DNA of 42,881 nt from an uncultured Planctomycetia bacterium (GTDB taxonomy: Bacteria > Planctomycetota > Phycisphaerae > Phycisphaerales > SM1A02). Where the stretch lies: the NCBI GenBank assembly GCA_937871505.1, contig CALMPF010000039.1, positions 1 through 42,881 of the forward strand. The letters are read 5' to 3'. Of the stretch, positions 17,284 to 26,530 are shown in pieces (positions within the stretch are counted from its first letter, which is position 1; each line of letters starts with the position of its first letter). The translations under genes were made by a program, and so were the position numbers. The notes beneath the pieces are model-generated. The model was not told the origin of the DNA, searched no databases, and worked only from the letters and a program-made list of their open reading frames with translations.

Positions 17284-19341
17284 ATGACGCCGCTCGGGAT
17301 CGTCCTCGCCTCCGCGACCGTGCTTGCGGTCGCGTACGTGACGTGGGGACGCCTGCTCGCCCGGCTCTTCCGGCTCGATGGCGCCGCCCCGGTTCCCTCC
17401 GAGACCCTGCGCGACGGCGTCGACTTCGAGCCCACCCCGACGCGCTACCTCTTCGGACAGCACCTCTCCGCCATCGCCGCCGCCGGACCGATCGTCGGTC
17501 CGATCCTCGCCGGAGCCGCGTTCGGCTGGGCCCCTGCCCTCGCGTGGATCCTCGTCGGCTGCATCTTCGTCGGCGGCGTCCATGACCTCGGCGCGCTGAT
17601 CGCTTCCGTCCGGCACCGGGCCCGCTCGATCGCCGAAGTGGTCCGCGAGCACATGAGCGGGCGCGCCTACCTGCTGCTGCTGGCCTTCATCTACATCGCG
17701 CTGATCTACATCATCGTCGCTTTCGCCGACATCGTCGCGGCATCCTTCGTCGGCGTCCAGCGGCTCGAGGATGGCTCGGAGGTCCTCGGTCCGGGGATCG
17801 CAAGCACCTCGGTGATCTACCTCTTCATCGCGATGGCGATGGGCGTGGCGCTGCGGCGCTTCCGAGTTCCGCTCTGGGTCGCGACGAGCGTCGCGCTGCC
17901 CGCGGTGGCGGCGTCGATCGCCCTCGGGCAGGCGCTCCCGCTCGATCTGGAGACCCTCGCCGGGGTCGGCCCCGTGGGTGGTCGGCGGCTCTGGGCCGTC
18001 CTGCTGCTGGCGTACTGCCTGATCGCAGGGGCGATCCCGCTCTGGCTGCTCCTCCAGCCTCGCGGGCATCTCGGCGGCTGGTTCATGTACGCGGCGCTCT
18101 TCGGAGGCGGCGCCGGGCTCGTCATCGCCTCGCTCACGGGACGCGCGACGATCGAGTACCCCGCCTTCCGCGGCTTCGTGGACGCGGGCGGGGCCCCGCT
18201 CGTCCCGATCCTCTTCATCACGATCGCCTGCGGCGCATGCTCCGGGTTCCACTGCCTGATCGCCTCCGGAACCACCTCGAAGCAGCTTCGCTCCGAGCGC
18301 GACGCGCTGACGGTCGGCTACGGCGCGATGCTCGTCGAGGGGATGATCGCCATCGTCGCCCTCTGCTGCGTGATGGTGCTCTCGGTCGATGCGGCCCGCG
18401 GACTCCAGCCCAACGAGATCTTCGCCCGCGGCCTCGGCAGCTTCGTCTCCGTCTTCGGGATTCCCGCGGCGATCGCGATCTCGTTCGCGCTGCTGGCCTT
18501 CACCACCTTCGTCTACGACACGCTCGATGTCTGCACGCGCCTCGGTCGCTTCATCGTCCAGGAGCTCACCGGACTCTCCGGGCGCTCGGGACGCTGGATC
18601 GGCACCTCCGTCACCGCAGCGCTTCCTCTGCTCTTCATCTTCACGACACCGACGGACGCCGAGGGAAACCCCGTGCCTGCGTGGCGCCTCTTCTGGCCCC
18701 TCTTCGGCGCGAGCAATCAGCTCCTCGCCGCGCTCGCCCTCGCAGGCGTCACCGTCTGGCTCTGGCGGACGCGACACGCGCGGAGCGGCGCGGCGCCCCG
18801 CGCTTCCGAGGGGACCGCTCCGGGGACGGCCGATCGGATCGCTCAGGGAAGCCCAAACGGAAGCCCAAACGGAAGCCCAGATGGAGACCCAGATCGAAAC
18901 CCAGATGGAGATCGAGCCGCAATCCCCGATGGAAGCCCAAACGAAGATCCAGATGGGACCTCGCACTCGAACTCTGATGTGATCCGCGGTGGAACCTCGA
19001 GCGGGGCCTCGCACGGCCGCTCGCGATGGAGCTCGCAGTGGGGCTTGCGATGGAGCTCGAAGTGGGGCTTGCGATGGAGCTCGCAGTGGCGCACGCACTG
19101 GATCTGGCCTGTCCTCGGACTCCCGACCCTCTTCATGTACGTCATGAGTACCTGGGCCCTCCTGCGCTTTGTCGAGCGCGGCTTCGTCGTCACAGGCGAG
19201 GGCGGCCGGACGACCCTCACCCTCGCCGCCGGCGCCGTTGGCTGGACCGCCCTCCTCCTGGTGATTCTCGCCGCCGCGGTCGCGGTGGAGGCGGCGGTGG
19301 CCGTGATGAGAGGGGCGGGATCAAGCGGCTCGCGATCGTGA
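17284..19341 (+). CDS. cstA: Carbon starvation protein CstA family transporter
   Basis: This is a large polytopic inner-membrane transporter of the CstA family, members of which take up pyruvate or peptides. The signature SGTTSKQLRSERDA is present (about residues 328-341), with the N-terminal CstA domain (EPTPTRYLFGQHLSAIAAAGPIVGP) and FVGGVHDLGALIASVRHR. Residues about 505-607 are an insertion unlike the family. It has Asn/Gly/Pro/Asp-rich GSPN/GDPD repeats, then three 8-residue units of RWSSQWGL type, before the final helices (WPVLGLPTLFMYVMSTWALL). The frame is preserved throughout, so the loop was probably expanded by in-frame repeats. The ATG at 17284 gives the usual short N terminus. 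The 13-bp repeat upstream may lie in its leader. Confidence 0.93.
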   Translation: MTPLGIVLASATVLAVAYVTWGRLLARLFRLDGAAPVPSETLRDGVDFEPTPTRYLFGQHLSAIAAAGPIVGPILAGAAFGWAPALAWILVGCIFVGGVHDLGALIASVRHRARSIAEVVREHMSGRAYLLLLAFIYIALIYIIVAFADIVAASFVGVQRLEDGSEVLGPGIASTSVIYLFIAMAMGVALRRFRVPLWVATSVALPAVAASIALGQALPLDLETLAGVGPVGGRRLWAVLLLAYCLIAGAIPLWLLLQPRGHLGGWFMYAALFGGGAGLVIASLTGRATIEYPAFRGFVDAGGAPLVPILFITIACGACSGFHCLIASGTTSKQLRSERDALTVGYGAMLVEGMIAIVALCCVMVLSVDAARGLQPNEIFARGLGSFVSVFGIPAAIAISFALLAFTTFVYDTLDVCTRLGRFIVQELTGLSGRSGRWIGTSVTAALPLLFIFTTPTDAEGNPVPAWRLFWPLFGASNQLLAALALAGVTVWLWRTRHARSGAAPRASEGTAPGTADRIAQGSPNGSPNGSPDGDPDRNPDGDRAAIPDGSPNEDPDGTSHSNSDVIRGGTSSGASHGRSRWSSQWGLRWSSKWGLRWSSQWRTHWIWPVLGLPTLFMYVMSTWALLRFVERGFVVTGEGGRTTLTLAAGAVGWTALLLVILAAAVAVEAAVAVMRGAGSSGSRS
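18847..18960. repeat. 12-bp in-frame repeat inside cstA
   Basis: The unit is GGAAGCCCAAAC, with variants such as GGAGACCCAGAT. The unit length is a multiple of three and encodes GSPN/GDPD-like tetrapeptides in a cytoplasmic or periplasmic loop. Confidence 0.85.
19023..19094. repeat. 24-bp in-frame repeat inside cstA, three units
   Basis: Copies start at 19023, 19047 and 19071, each beginning GCGATGGAGCTCG. They encode RWSSQWGL, RWSSKWGL and RWSSQWRT. The two full-length units are almost identical, which suggests recent expansion. Confidence 0.9.
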
Positions 19342-19484
19342 AGCGACCCCCTCCGAACGCTCGACGAGCCCTCTCGGCGACGATGCTTGAGCGACTCGGA
19401 GTGCTCTGCGAGTGTCACGGACTCTGAACGCTCGAGGCGCCCTCTCGGCGACGCTGCCAATTCAGTCCCGTCGACCTGCTCTCG

Positions 19485-20352
19485 CAGCGACCGGGGCGCG
19501 GAACCGGCGACGGGGGAGCGGAACCGGCCACGCACGGTCCGGCGGGCGGAACCGGCGACGGGGGCATAACCGGCCACGAGGGGCGGAACCGGCCACGCAC
19601 CTTCCGATGCCGACCGCAGCCCCGGCGCCCCGCGCCTCGCCCGGCTCCGCCCCGGGGCGATCACGTGCACGCGAACCGAGTCCTTTAAAGCAGGCGATCG
19701 CCGATGAAGGAGGGGCGGAACCGGCCACGCACCTTCCGATGCCGACCGCAGCCCCGGCGCCCCGCGCCTCGCCCGGCTCCGCCCCGGGGCGATCACGTGC
19801 ACGCGAACCGAGTCCTTTAAAGCAGGCGATCGCCGATGAAGGGGCCGAAGGGCACGATCGTCCCGACGGAGGGGCAGAACTGGCCACGGGAGCGGAACCG
19901 GCCACGCACGTTCAGCGGCGAGGCGGAACCGGCCACGAACAGGCGGAACCGGCCAGGCACACTCCGATGCCGGCCGCAGCCCCGGCGCTCCACCGCCCCG
20001 CGCCTCGCCCGGGGCTCCGCCAGGGGCGATCGCAGGCAGGCGGAACCGGCCACGCGGGGCGGAACCGGCCACGCACCTTCCGATGCCGACCGCAGCCCCG
20101 ACGCTCCGCCGCCCCGCGCCTCGCCCGGGGCTCCGCCAGGAGCGGTCGCGGAGGAGGGCAGAACCGGCCACGCACGTTCAGCGGCGAGGCAGAACCGGCC
20201 ACGCGCCCTCCGATGCCGACCGCAGCCCCGGCGCTCCGCAGCCCCGCGCCTCGCGCGGCTCCGCCAGCGGCGATCACGTGCACGCGAACGGAGTCCGGTG
20301 AAACCAGCGATCGCCGATGAAGGAGCCGAAGGGCACGCTCGCCCCGACGACT
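19485..20352. repeat. Repeat array B (GGAACCGGCCACGCAC family)
   Basis: About twelve copies of GGAACCGGCCACGCAC or close variants lie in the plus orientation. They are embedded in a longer unit that also contains CTTCCGATGCCGACCGCAGC and a CGCCTCGCCCGGCTCCGCC stretch. A 132-bp unit is duplicated almost perfectly at 19579-19710 and 19711-19842. Diverged copies follow at about 19945, 20057 and 20185. The element TTCAGCGGCGAGGC precedes two motif copies (about 19911 and 20177). A block containing GATCGCCGATGAAGG is seen at about 19697, 19827 and 20309. The array fills the gap between cstA and the next gene on the same strand. I see no gene in it. Confidence 0.9.
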
Positions 20353-20811
20353 CCGCCCGCCGCGAGGCCTCACGGGATCGGAACGGGCCTCCGGGAGAGG
20401 AGGAGCATCGCCACCACCGCGATGAAGATCGCTCGGTGGAGAGATCCGACGAACACGGCCATCTGCATGTCCCCGCAGCGCCGTGTCGGCCTCGTGACGA
20501 AGAAGCGCGCCGGCGTCGAGATCCTTTGGTGACTGAGAGGATTCACAGCCGCCGAAGAGAGTCGCGATCGGCCCTCCGCAGGGTCGCGCGGCCGTGCTCG
20601 CCGCCGGTCGGCGACGGCGCCGCTTCGCGGGCGGGAGTCTCCCGCCGGACGCGTCAGGAGCGCCAGCGAAGCGCATAGGTGAGAGCGAGGAGCCGCCATC
20701 CCGATGCAGGCAGGCTTCAGCCCGGCGCGAGTCCGGGCGGCCCGCCGGGGCGCGCAGATCGCTCGCGTCCTTTCCTCGCGCGGCGATGTCGGGCTCCTCG
20801 GAGAAATCGCC
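20353..20811. other. Intergenic stretch upstream of the secreted repeat protein
   Basis: No confident gene. A 32-codon minus-strand frame (20468 to 20370) encodes a hydrophobic peptide (MQMAVFVGSLHRAIFIAVV...) and could be a small membrane protein, but it has no clear ribosome site. The promoter of the gene at 20812 should be here. Confidence 0.4.
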
Positions 20812-22374
20812 ATGAAGCAGATCACGACATCTTCGGCATCACGCGGCGCCGTCGGCGCCGTCCTCCTCGCCCTGCTCGTCGCGCCGGTGAGCGGTGCCGG
20901 GACCTCGGAGTGGATAGGCGGCGCCGGCGCTTGGAACGTTGCGGGCAACTGGCGGAATGGAGTCCCGACCGCTGGGGACGTCGCGAGGATCCCCGCCGGA
21001 GGGCCGGCCGTGGGTGCGGGGACCGCGGCACCCTGCGCGGCTCTCCGGATCTCGGCAACCGGCGAGCGCGACGCATGGTGCATGGTCGACGGAGGGGAGC
21101 TGTCCGTCGAGACGCATCTCGGTGTCGGCGGAGCGGGTCCCGGGAACTTCTTGCTCAGTGCCGGATTTGTAAAGTGCGACGGTTGGATCACGGTGGGCAG
21201 CACCGGCAGCGGTCTGTGGACTCAGTCCGGTGGCTCGGTGGAAGCGGACCAGCTCCTCCTCGCCAACGCGCTCAACAAGGACGGGACATGGAAGCTCTCA
21301 GGTGGAGCGGTCGAGGCCGACGAGTTGATCGTCGGTTCCCTCGGGAATGGTCTCTTCGCGCAGACCGGGGGCACCGTGCACGTCTCCAAGCTCACGCTTG
21401 CGGAAGGCCTCCTCGCCACGGGTACATACACGTTGAAGCGAGGAACCCTCTGCGTGACCGGATCGCTTCACATCGGCGGCAAGGGCCATGCTGTCCTCGG
21501 ACTCGACGGTCGAGGCACGGTGAAGGCACAGCGCCTGCACATGGGCTCCCCGCTCGGAACCAGCTCCCTCCTGATCGACGGCCTGCTGGCAGCCGCCAAT
21601 AAGCCGATGGTGAAAGTCGTGGATCGGATGACTGTCGGGGACAATGCGAGCATCGTGCTGGACGGCACCCACGCGGCCGACGGCCCCATCCTCCTCGACG
21701 TCACGGGCGAGCTCGACTTCGACGCGCTCGCCAACAACGTGAACGTGCACTTGGGACGAAAGGCCCGCGTTCGCTGCGGCAAGGTCACGAACGCCCAGGG
21801 CGACCTCCGGGGCAAGGGCAAGTTCGAACCGGCCGCCGCTCCGATCGGGGCGGCCGGACCCTTCTTCACCGGCGCCGCGGGGCTGACGATCGCTCCGGGA
21901 CTGCCGGAGACGGAGGACCTCTACGGCACGCTCGAGATCGGAGGCGACACGCACCTCGATCGCGCGATCATCGTCATGGATCTTGGCCCCGTGCCCGGCG
22001 AGGAGCTTGCCGTCCCGGGCAGCACGCATGACTCGCTCGTGGTCGAGGGATCGATCACGTTCGTCGAAGGACGAGTCGCCCTGTCGCTGCCGGAGGACAT
22101 CGTGACCTTGGCCGCCGCGCTCGATGCCCAAGTCGATCCGAACGCCCCCGACGTCGAGTTCAACGCGCAACTCCCTGAGGCGATGGCGATCTTCGCGAAC
22201 CAAGCCGCCGAATACCTCGCACCCTACGCGATCATCGAGGCGTCGGAGATCCTCGGCTGCTACGAGGTCGAGTCCCCGGCCGGGCTTCCCTCCTGGCTCG
22301 CCTTCAAGGTCGAGCTGCTCGAGGACGGTGGCTGGCAGCGGCTCGTGGTCCGGCTCTCGCCGAACTACCGATGA
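20812..22374 (+). CDS. Secreted protein with beta-solenoid-like repeats
   Basis: The 520-residue protein begins with a signal peptide (MKQITTSSASRGAVGAVLLALLVAPVSGAG). The mature part starts WIGGAGAWNVAGNWRNGVP, a pattern common in planctomycete surface proteins. It continues with irregular repeats of about 45 residues with the motif SGGxVEADxLxxxxxxGxGxxxQTGG (for example GLWTQSGGSVEADQLLL and GLFAQTGGTVHVSKLTL, about residues 120-250). This suggests a stacked beta-strand fold as in autotransporter passengers. The C-terminal part (about 370-520) contains LTIAPGLPETEDLYGTLEIGG and ends in LRLSPNYR-like residues, with no dockerin-like tail. GGAGAA lies 6-7 bases before the ATG and decides the start. 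The function is probably cell-surface structure or adhesion (inference). Confidence 0.75.
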   Translation: MKQITTSSASRGAVGAVLLALLVAPVSGAGTSEWIGGAGAWNVAGNWRNGVPTAGDVARIPAGGPAVGAGTAAPCAALRISATGERDAWCMVDGGELSVETHLGVGGAGPGNFLLSAGFVKCDGWITVGSTGSGLWTQSGGSVEADQLLLANALNKDGTWKLSGGAVEADELIVGSLGNGLFAQTGGTVHVSKLTLAEGLLATGTYTLKRGTLCVTGSLHIGGKGHAVLGLDGRGTVKAQRLHMGSPLGTSSLLIDGLLAAANKPMVKVVDRMTVGDNASIVLDGTHAADGPILLDVTGELDFDALANNVNVHLGRKARVRCGKVTNAQGDLRGKGKFEPAAAPIGAAGPFFTGAAGLTIAPGLPETEDLYGTLEIGGDTHLDRAIIVMDLGPVPGEELAVPGSTHDSLVVEGSITFVEGRVALSLPEDIVTLAAALDAQVDPNAPDVEFNAQLPEAMAIFANQAAEYLAPYAIIEASEILGCYEVESPAGLPSWLAFKVELLEDGGWQRLVVRLSPNYR

Positions 22375-22564
22375 CCGCCGCCCCCAGCCTCGCTTCCCCG
22401 CTCCCGGCCCCGTGCCACCGGCGAGCACCCCGCGCTCCGTACGCGCACATGGTCGGCCGCAGCGCGATCGACCTTCGGTACGATCGGAGCATGGCCAACG
22501 GGGTGAATCCAGCCGGTGGCAGGGGCCGGGCCGACGGCGCGCCGACAGCGCGCCGGAGCGACAG

Positions 22565-23611
22565 GTGAACGCGAACGATCCATCCTCGCCGCCAGCACCG
22601 GCAGGGACGCCGTCCATCGGAGACTCCATGGGGTTCAGGATCGCTTCAGCCCGCAGGGCTCCGTGGGGTGCGATGATCGCGGCCGGTCTCGTCGGGGGAA
22701 TGCTCGCCGTCTTCGTGACGCAGGTGCTCTGGGTGTTCTGGGAGCACGCGCACCGCGATCAGCGCCATGTCGGGCTCACGCCTGAGTCGCTCCTTGCGCT
22801 CCTGTTCGCTGAGCTCGTCAAGTGGCACGTCACGAACGCGATTCTCGGGGCGCTCCTCGGCGCCCTGGCAGTCTGGTTCTGGGCACCCCGTTGCAGACGT
22901 GGAGTCGACGCGGACGGGCCGACGCGTTGCACGCGCTGCGGGCGGGAGCTCTGTGCGTCCCGACGATCCGGAGGCGCGGGTCAGCCGGTGCCCCCTGGCA
23001 GCCGTCCCGGGGCTGCGCAGCTCGCTCTGCGGGAGCGCACCGAGAGACGGCGATGCCTTCGCGACGCGGCTCTTGCCGCAGCGCTCCTCTGGATCTCCTG
23101 GGGCGCCCTCGTCCTTCTTGACGTGGTGCCGTCGGCGCGGATCGATGACGGATCCCAGCCGAACTGGCTCTTCGACGCCGTCATCACTCCTTCGCTCCTG
23201 CTCGGACCGATCGCGTGGCTTGGCATCCGCCTTGTCCCGACGCTTCTCTTCACGATCGCCTGGTTCCCGCGCCAGCGTCCGTGCATCCCGATCGGCCTCG
23301 CGTTCGTCCTCATGGTCCTTACGGCGATGTGGATCGCTGGCATTGAGCTCGGCGGAAGGTTGATCGTTCCCGCCAATCTCCTTCGCTTCTACGACCTCGG
23401 GGCCTGCCTGATCGCTCTCGCCTATGCGCGTCTGGCCAGGGTCGGCCGTGGTTGCGCAGGCGCCCCGCAGGAGCGCGGCACCGCGCGGGCGAGCGCTTCT
23501 GCGGCTACACCCCCGACCGCGCCCCCGGCCTCGCCTCCGATCGCGCCTCCGACCGCGCCCCCGATCTCGCCCCAGACCTCAACTCACCCCTCGGCGCCGA
23601 GGAGCTCGTGA
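22565..23611 (+). CDS. Multi-pass membrane protein with a small zinc-ribbon-like CxxC motif
   Basis: I do not recognise a family. The 348-residue product has about six hydrophobic segments (near residues 34-55, 80-105, 165-185, 205-225, 235-260 and 265-290). A cytoplasmic loop contains CTRCGRELC, a CxxC-type knuckle that may bind zinc. The C terminus is a Pro/Ala-rich repeat (TPPTAPPASPPIAPPTAPP). The GTG at 22565 has GGAG at 22555-22558, with correct spacing. An internal ATG at 22628 is the alternative. It lies 190 bp after the secreted repeat protein on the same strand and may be cotranscribed with it. Confidence 0.65.
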   Translation: MNANDPSSPPAPAGTPSIGDSMGFRIASARRAPWGAMIAAGLVGGMLAVFVTQVLWVFWEHAHRDQRHVGLTPESLLALLFAELVKWHVTNAILGALLGALAVWFWAPRCRRGVDADGPTRCTRCGRELCASRRSGGAGQPVPPGSRPGAAQLALRERTERRRCLRDAALAAALLWISWGALVLLDVVPSARIDDGSQPNWLFDAVITPSLLLGPIAWLGIRLVPTLLFTIAWFPRQRPCIPIGLAFVLMVLTAMWIAGIELGGRLIVPANLLRFYDLGACLIALAYARLARVGRGCAGAPQERGTARASASAATPPTAPPASPPIAPPTAPPISPQTSTHPSAPRSS

Positions 23612-23829
23612 CCACAGGCCCGCGGTCGACCTGCCACCTCCGACACCTTGAGAGCCGGAGCCGTAACCAGAGCCGAAGCTGCAACCGGACCCACGACGGG
23701 AGATGACACCGAATCGAGCGGCGGAGAGGCCTCGACGAACGCACGGGCGCTTCCGCGCCCCCGAGCGACTCGATGGGTGAGGTGGTTCGGCGAAGCTTCA
23801 CGCTCCGCGGTCCGACCGCGCCTGCCCGG

Positions 23830-24261
23830 TCACTCCAGCGCGGCGACCGGCCGTCCGTTGGCGTGCAGCGCGACCGCGACGTTGCCGTGGGTCGCCTTGG
23901 AGTAGGGACAGATCGTGTGCGCCGCCGCCACCAGCGACTCGGCGTTCGCCTGGTCGAGCCCGCCGAGCTCGGCGTCGAGGGAGACGTCGATGAAGAACCC
24001 GCTGTCGTCCTTCTTCAGGCGGACAGTGGCGGTCACCGTGATCCGGTCCGGCGGCAGCTCGACCTTCGCGTTGCGCGCCGCGGCGCCGATGGCGCCCCCG
24101 AAACACGCGGCGTATCCGGCGGCGAAGAGCTGCTCAGGGTTGGTCCCGGGACCACCCGAGCCAGGCGGAGAGAGCTGAAGATCGATCTTGCCGTCGGGGC
24201 TGGTCGCCCTTCCGGCACGGCCCGCGGTGGCGCTGGCGACTTCGGTGGCGAGGACGGTCAT
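23830..24261 (-). CDS. ohr: Organic hydroperoxide resistance protein (Ohr/OsmC family)
   Basis: The 143-residue cytoplasmic thiol peroxidase reduces organic hydroperoxides, probably using lipoyl-type reductants as in other Ohr proteins. Both reactive cysteines are present: Cys53 in GTNPEQLFAAGYAACFGGA and Cys118 in AAHTICPYSKATHGN. The family's Glu (43) and N-terminal Arg residues are also there. Length is normal. The ATG at 24261 is preceded by GGAG and matches the family start; a longer frame adds 38 unrelated residues. No OhrR/MarR-type regulator gene lies beside it in the window. Confidence 0.95.
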   Translation of the reverse strand: MTVLATEVASATAGRAGRATSPDGKIDLQLSPPGSGGPGTNPEQLFAAGYAACFGGAIGAAARNAKVELPPDRITVTATVRLKKDDSGFFIDVSLDAELGGLDQANAESLVAAAHTICPYSKATHGNVAVALHANGRPVAALE

Positions 24262-24744
24262 CGTGAAGGCTCCATTCAGGTGCGGGCGAGGGTGATGGCG
24301 AGGTTGGGGGTGAAGGCGAGGGCAGCCGCTGATCGAGGGTACGTCGACGGCGTCCCCGTCATGCTCTTCCCGCAATGCCGTCCCAGTGATGCCGTCCCGG
24401 TGATGCCGGGCACTCCTCAGTCCTCACCCCACCCTCCCGCGCGCGGCACCGTATCCTGCCTTCCCCCACCCCGCGCGGAACGGGAGTCCTGCCCACGCTC
24501 CAGCGGCGCGATCCCCCACATCGCAGTCCCGGCCATCACTTCAACCAGCGGCCTTCTCCGCGGCGACATGCCGAGCGCGCGGTGAAACGCACCGCTCGCT
24601 CCTGGAACGCTCCACCGCGCACCGCCGCCATCGCGCAGTTCGAACGCTCACGGGAGGCCGCGCGACGGCCACAACTCCGCAGCGGGACGAGTCCTCTTCG
24701 ATGGCAAAGTCCTGTCGCAGCCGCCGAAGACCCGATCGCGCGCC

Positions 24745-24930
24745 GTGGCCAGACTCCTCACCGAGCCGCGGCGGCGCTTCGGAGAGCTTCCCCCCCAGCG
24801 CGAGCTCCTCGTCCTCTGTCGCTGGACGGAGCGGGCCTCCACGGCCACACGAGTCCTTCTCCAGTCCGGCTTCCGGGCGTGGACGCTCTCGGGAGGAATC
24901 CGCGTGCGCAGGCTCCTCGCCCCGCACGCC
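24745..24930 (+). pseudogene. Possible rhodanese-domain C-terminal remnant
   Basis: The translation from 24745 contains ELLVLCRWTERASTATRVLL followed by QSGFRAWTLSGGIRV. This resembles the end of a rhodanese domain (active-site Cys loop, helix, then GF...LSGGI). The loop reads CRWTERA rather than a CxxGxRS-type active loop, and no N-terminal half is visible. Downstream the frame runs into the G-rich tract. I read it as a decayed fragment. Chance resemblance cannot be excluded without a profile search. Confidence 0.3.
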
Positions 24931-24951
24931 ACCAGCACCGGTGCGGCCGCA

Positions 24952-25020
24952 GTGGTGCGGGGGTGCGGGGTGCGGGAGTGCGGGGGGGCGGGGGTGCGGG
25001 GGTGCGGGGGTGCGGGAGTT
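24952..25020. repeat. G-rich GTGCGGG tandem tract, G-quadruplex-prone
   Basis: About nine units of GTGCGGGG or GTGCGGGA type stand in a row on the plus strand. Many runs of three to seven G are separated by one to four bases, which satisfies the simple G-quadruplex pattern. Confidence 0.85.
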
Positions 25021-25293
25021 GACCGCCCGCCGAGCGTGACGCCCGCGTCGCGGCACGTCGAAGTCGACACGCCGAGCCGACTCTCCGCGTCGTTCGACGC
25101 GGGCGGAGTTCCCCGACAGAGCCTGCGTCGCGGCCTCAACGCCACGCGCCGAGCGACAGACCCAGGTCGCCGCCATCGACGACGCCGTCGCATCCCTTCG
25201 TGTTCTGGTGGTGGATGAAGCAGGATCCGGTTCCCGGCGCGCCGCAGGGCGAGACGTACTCCGGAACCCTCTCGAACCAGACCACGGAAGGCG

Positions 25294-26518
25294 GAATCGG
25301 CCATGCACCCGGCGATCAGGTGGCGGGCCCCGATCCGGAGGTCCGCCGCCGTCGGCCGCTTTCAAGTCCGGAGCGGGGCCGAGGGTGGCCGATCTCCTAG
25401 AGCTTGCGGGTGGCCAGCGCTGGGCGCCCGACGAGAGCGGAGGCCGGCCGATCCTCCCGGGGAGCTCATCCGTGCGTCATCGGCCATGCACCCCGGGCGT
25501 GCAGCATCGGCCATGCACCCGATCGGTGGACCGGCGGCCCGCGCACTCCAGGGCGTGCAGCATCGGCCATGCACCCGATCGGTGGACCGGCGGCCCGCGC
25601 ACTCCAGAATCGGCCACGCACCCTGCGATCAGGTGGCGGGCCCCCGCCCGGAGCTTGCGTCATCGGCCATGTACCCCGGGCGTGCAGCATCGGCCATGCA
25701 CCCGGTCGATGGCCCGGCGGCCCGCGCATCGCAGATTCGGCCACGCATCGCAGAATCGGCCACGCATCGCAGAATCGGCCACGCATCGCAGAATCGGCCA
25801 CGCATCGCAGAATCGGCCACGCACTGCGGAATCGGCCACCAATTGCAGAATCGGCCACGCACCCTGCGATCAGGTGGCGGGCCCCCGCCCAGAGGTCCGC
25901 CGCCGACGGCCGCTGTCAAGTCCAGGGCGGCGCCGAGGGCCCCGGTCTCCGAGCGCTTGCGGGTGGCCAGCGCTCGGCGCCCGACGAGAGCGGAGGCCGG
26001 CCGATCCTCCCGGGGAGCTCACCCGCGCGTCATCGGCCATGCATCCCGCGAGTGCAGAATCGGCCATGCACGCGGTCCGTGGCCCGGTGGCCCGCGCACT
26101 GCGGAATCGGCCACGCACTCTGCGATCAGGCATTGCGGAATCGGCCACGCACCCTGCGATCAGGTGACGGGCCCCCGCCCGGAGCATGCGTCATCGGCCA
26201 TGCACCCCGGGCGTGCGGCACCGGCCACGCACCCGGTCGGTGGCCCGGCGGCCCGCACACTCCGGAATCGGCCACGCACTCCGGGATCGGCCACGCACTG
26301 CGGAATCGGCCACGCACTCTGCGATCAGGGATTGCAGAGTCGGCCATGCACCCTGCGATCAAGTGGCAGGCCCCCGCCCGGAGGTCCGGCGCCGTCGGCC
26401 GCTGTCAAGTCCGGAGCGGCCCCGAGGGGGGCCGGTCCCCCAGCGCTTGCGCGTGGCCAGCGCCGGGGGACCGACGAGAGCGGAGGCCGGCCGATCCTCC
26501 CGGGGACCTCACCCGAAG
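25294..26518. repeat. Repeat array C (ATCGGCCAYGCAC family)
   Basis: About 24 copies of CGGCCATGCAC or CGGCCACGCA lie in the plus orientation, preceded by GAAT, GCAT or GTCAT. They are nested in larger units. A block of about 180-220 bp running from GCGATCAGGTGGCGGGCCC to GCCGGCCGATCCTCCCGGGG occurs three times (about 25311, 25866 and 26357). Each copy starts just after a motif copy, and the first two are followed by another. A second block, CCCGGTCGGTGGCCCGGCGGCC-like, follows many motif copies. The array fills the space downstream of the agmatine-deiminase-like gene. Frames through it are open for hundreds of codons, but the products are only repeat peptides. Confidence 0.92.
25739..25872. 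repeat. Exact 19-bp tandem repeat, seven copies
   Basis: Within array C, CGGCCACGCATCGCAGAAT recurs at 19-bp steps. CCACGC/CCACC begins at 25741, 25760, 25779, 25798, 25817, 25836 and 25855. The first four full units are identical and the last three carry small changes. There are no unique spacers, so this is not a CRISPR array. Confidence 0.95.
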
Positions 26519-26530
26519 AGTCGCGCGGCC

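Larger units (their letters stand above)
24262..25293. other. Mostly gene-free stretch between ohr and array C
   Basis: Apart from the possible rhodanese remnant and the G-rich tract listed separately, no gene is supported. A short tandem unit of about 14 bp (GATGCCGTCCCGGT type) lies at 24375-24410. Base composition and codon pattern differ from the neighbouring genes, with both strands open over long distances. Confidence 0.5.

Noticed and set aside
20370..20468. 32-residue hydrophobic small protein on the minus strand
   Set aside because: It has no clear ribosome site or conserved neighbour, and it lies close to array B where frames are open by composition. It is kept only as a note.
25739..25872. 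CRISPR array
   Set aside because: The units are 19 bp and directly adjacent with no unique spacers, and no cas genes are present in the window.
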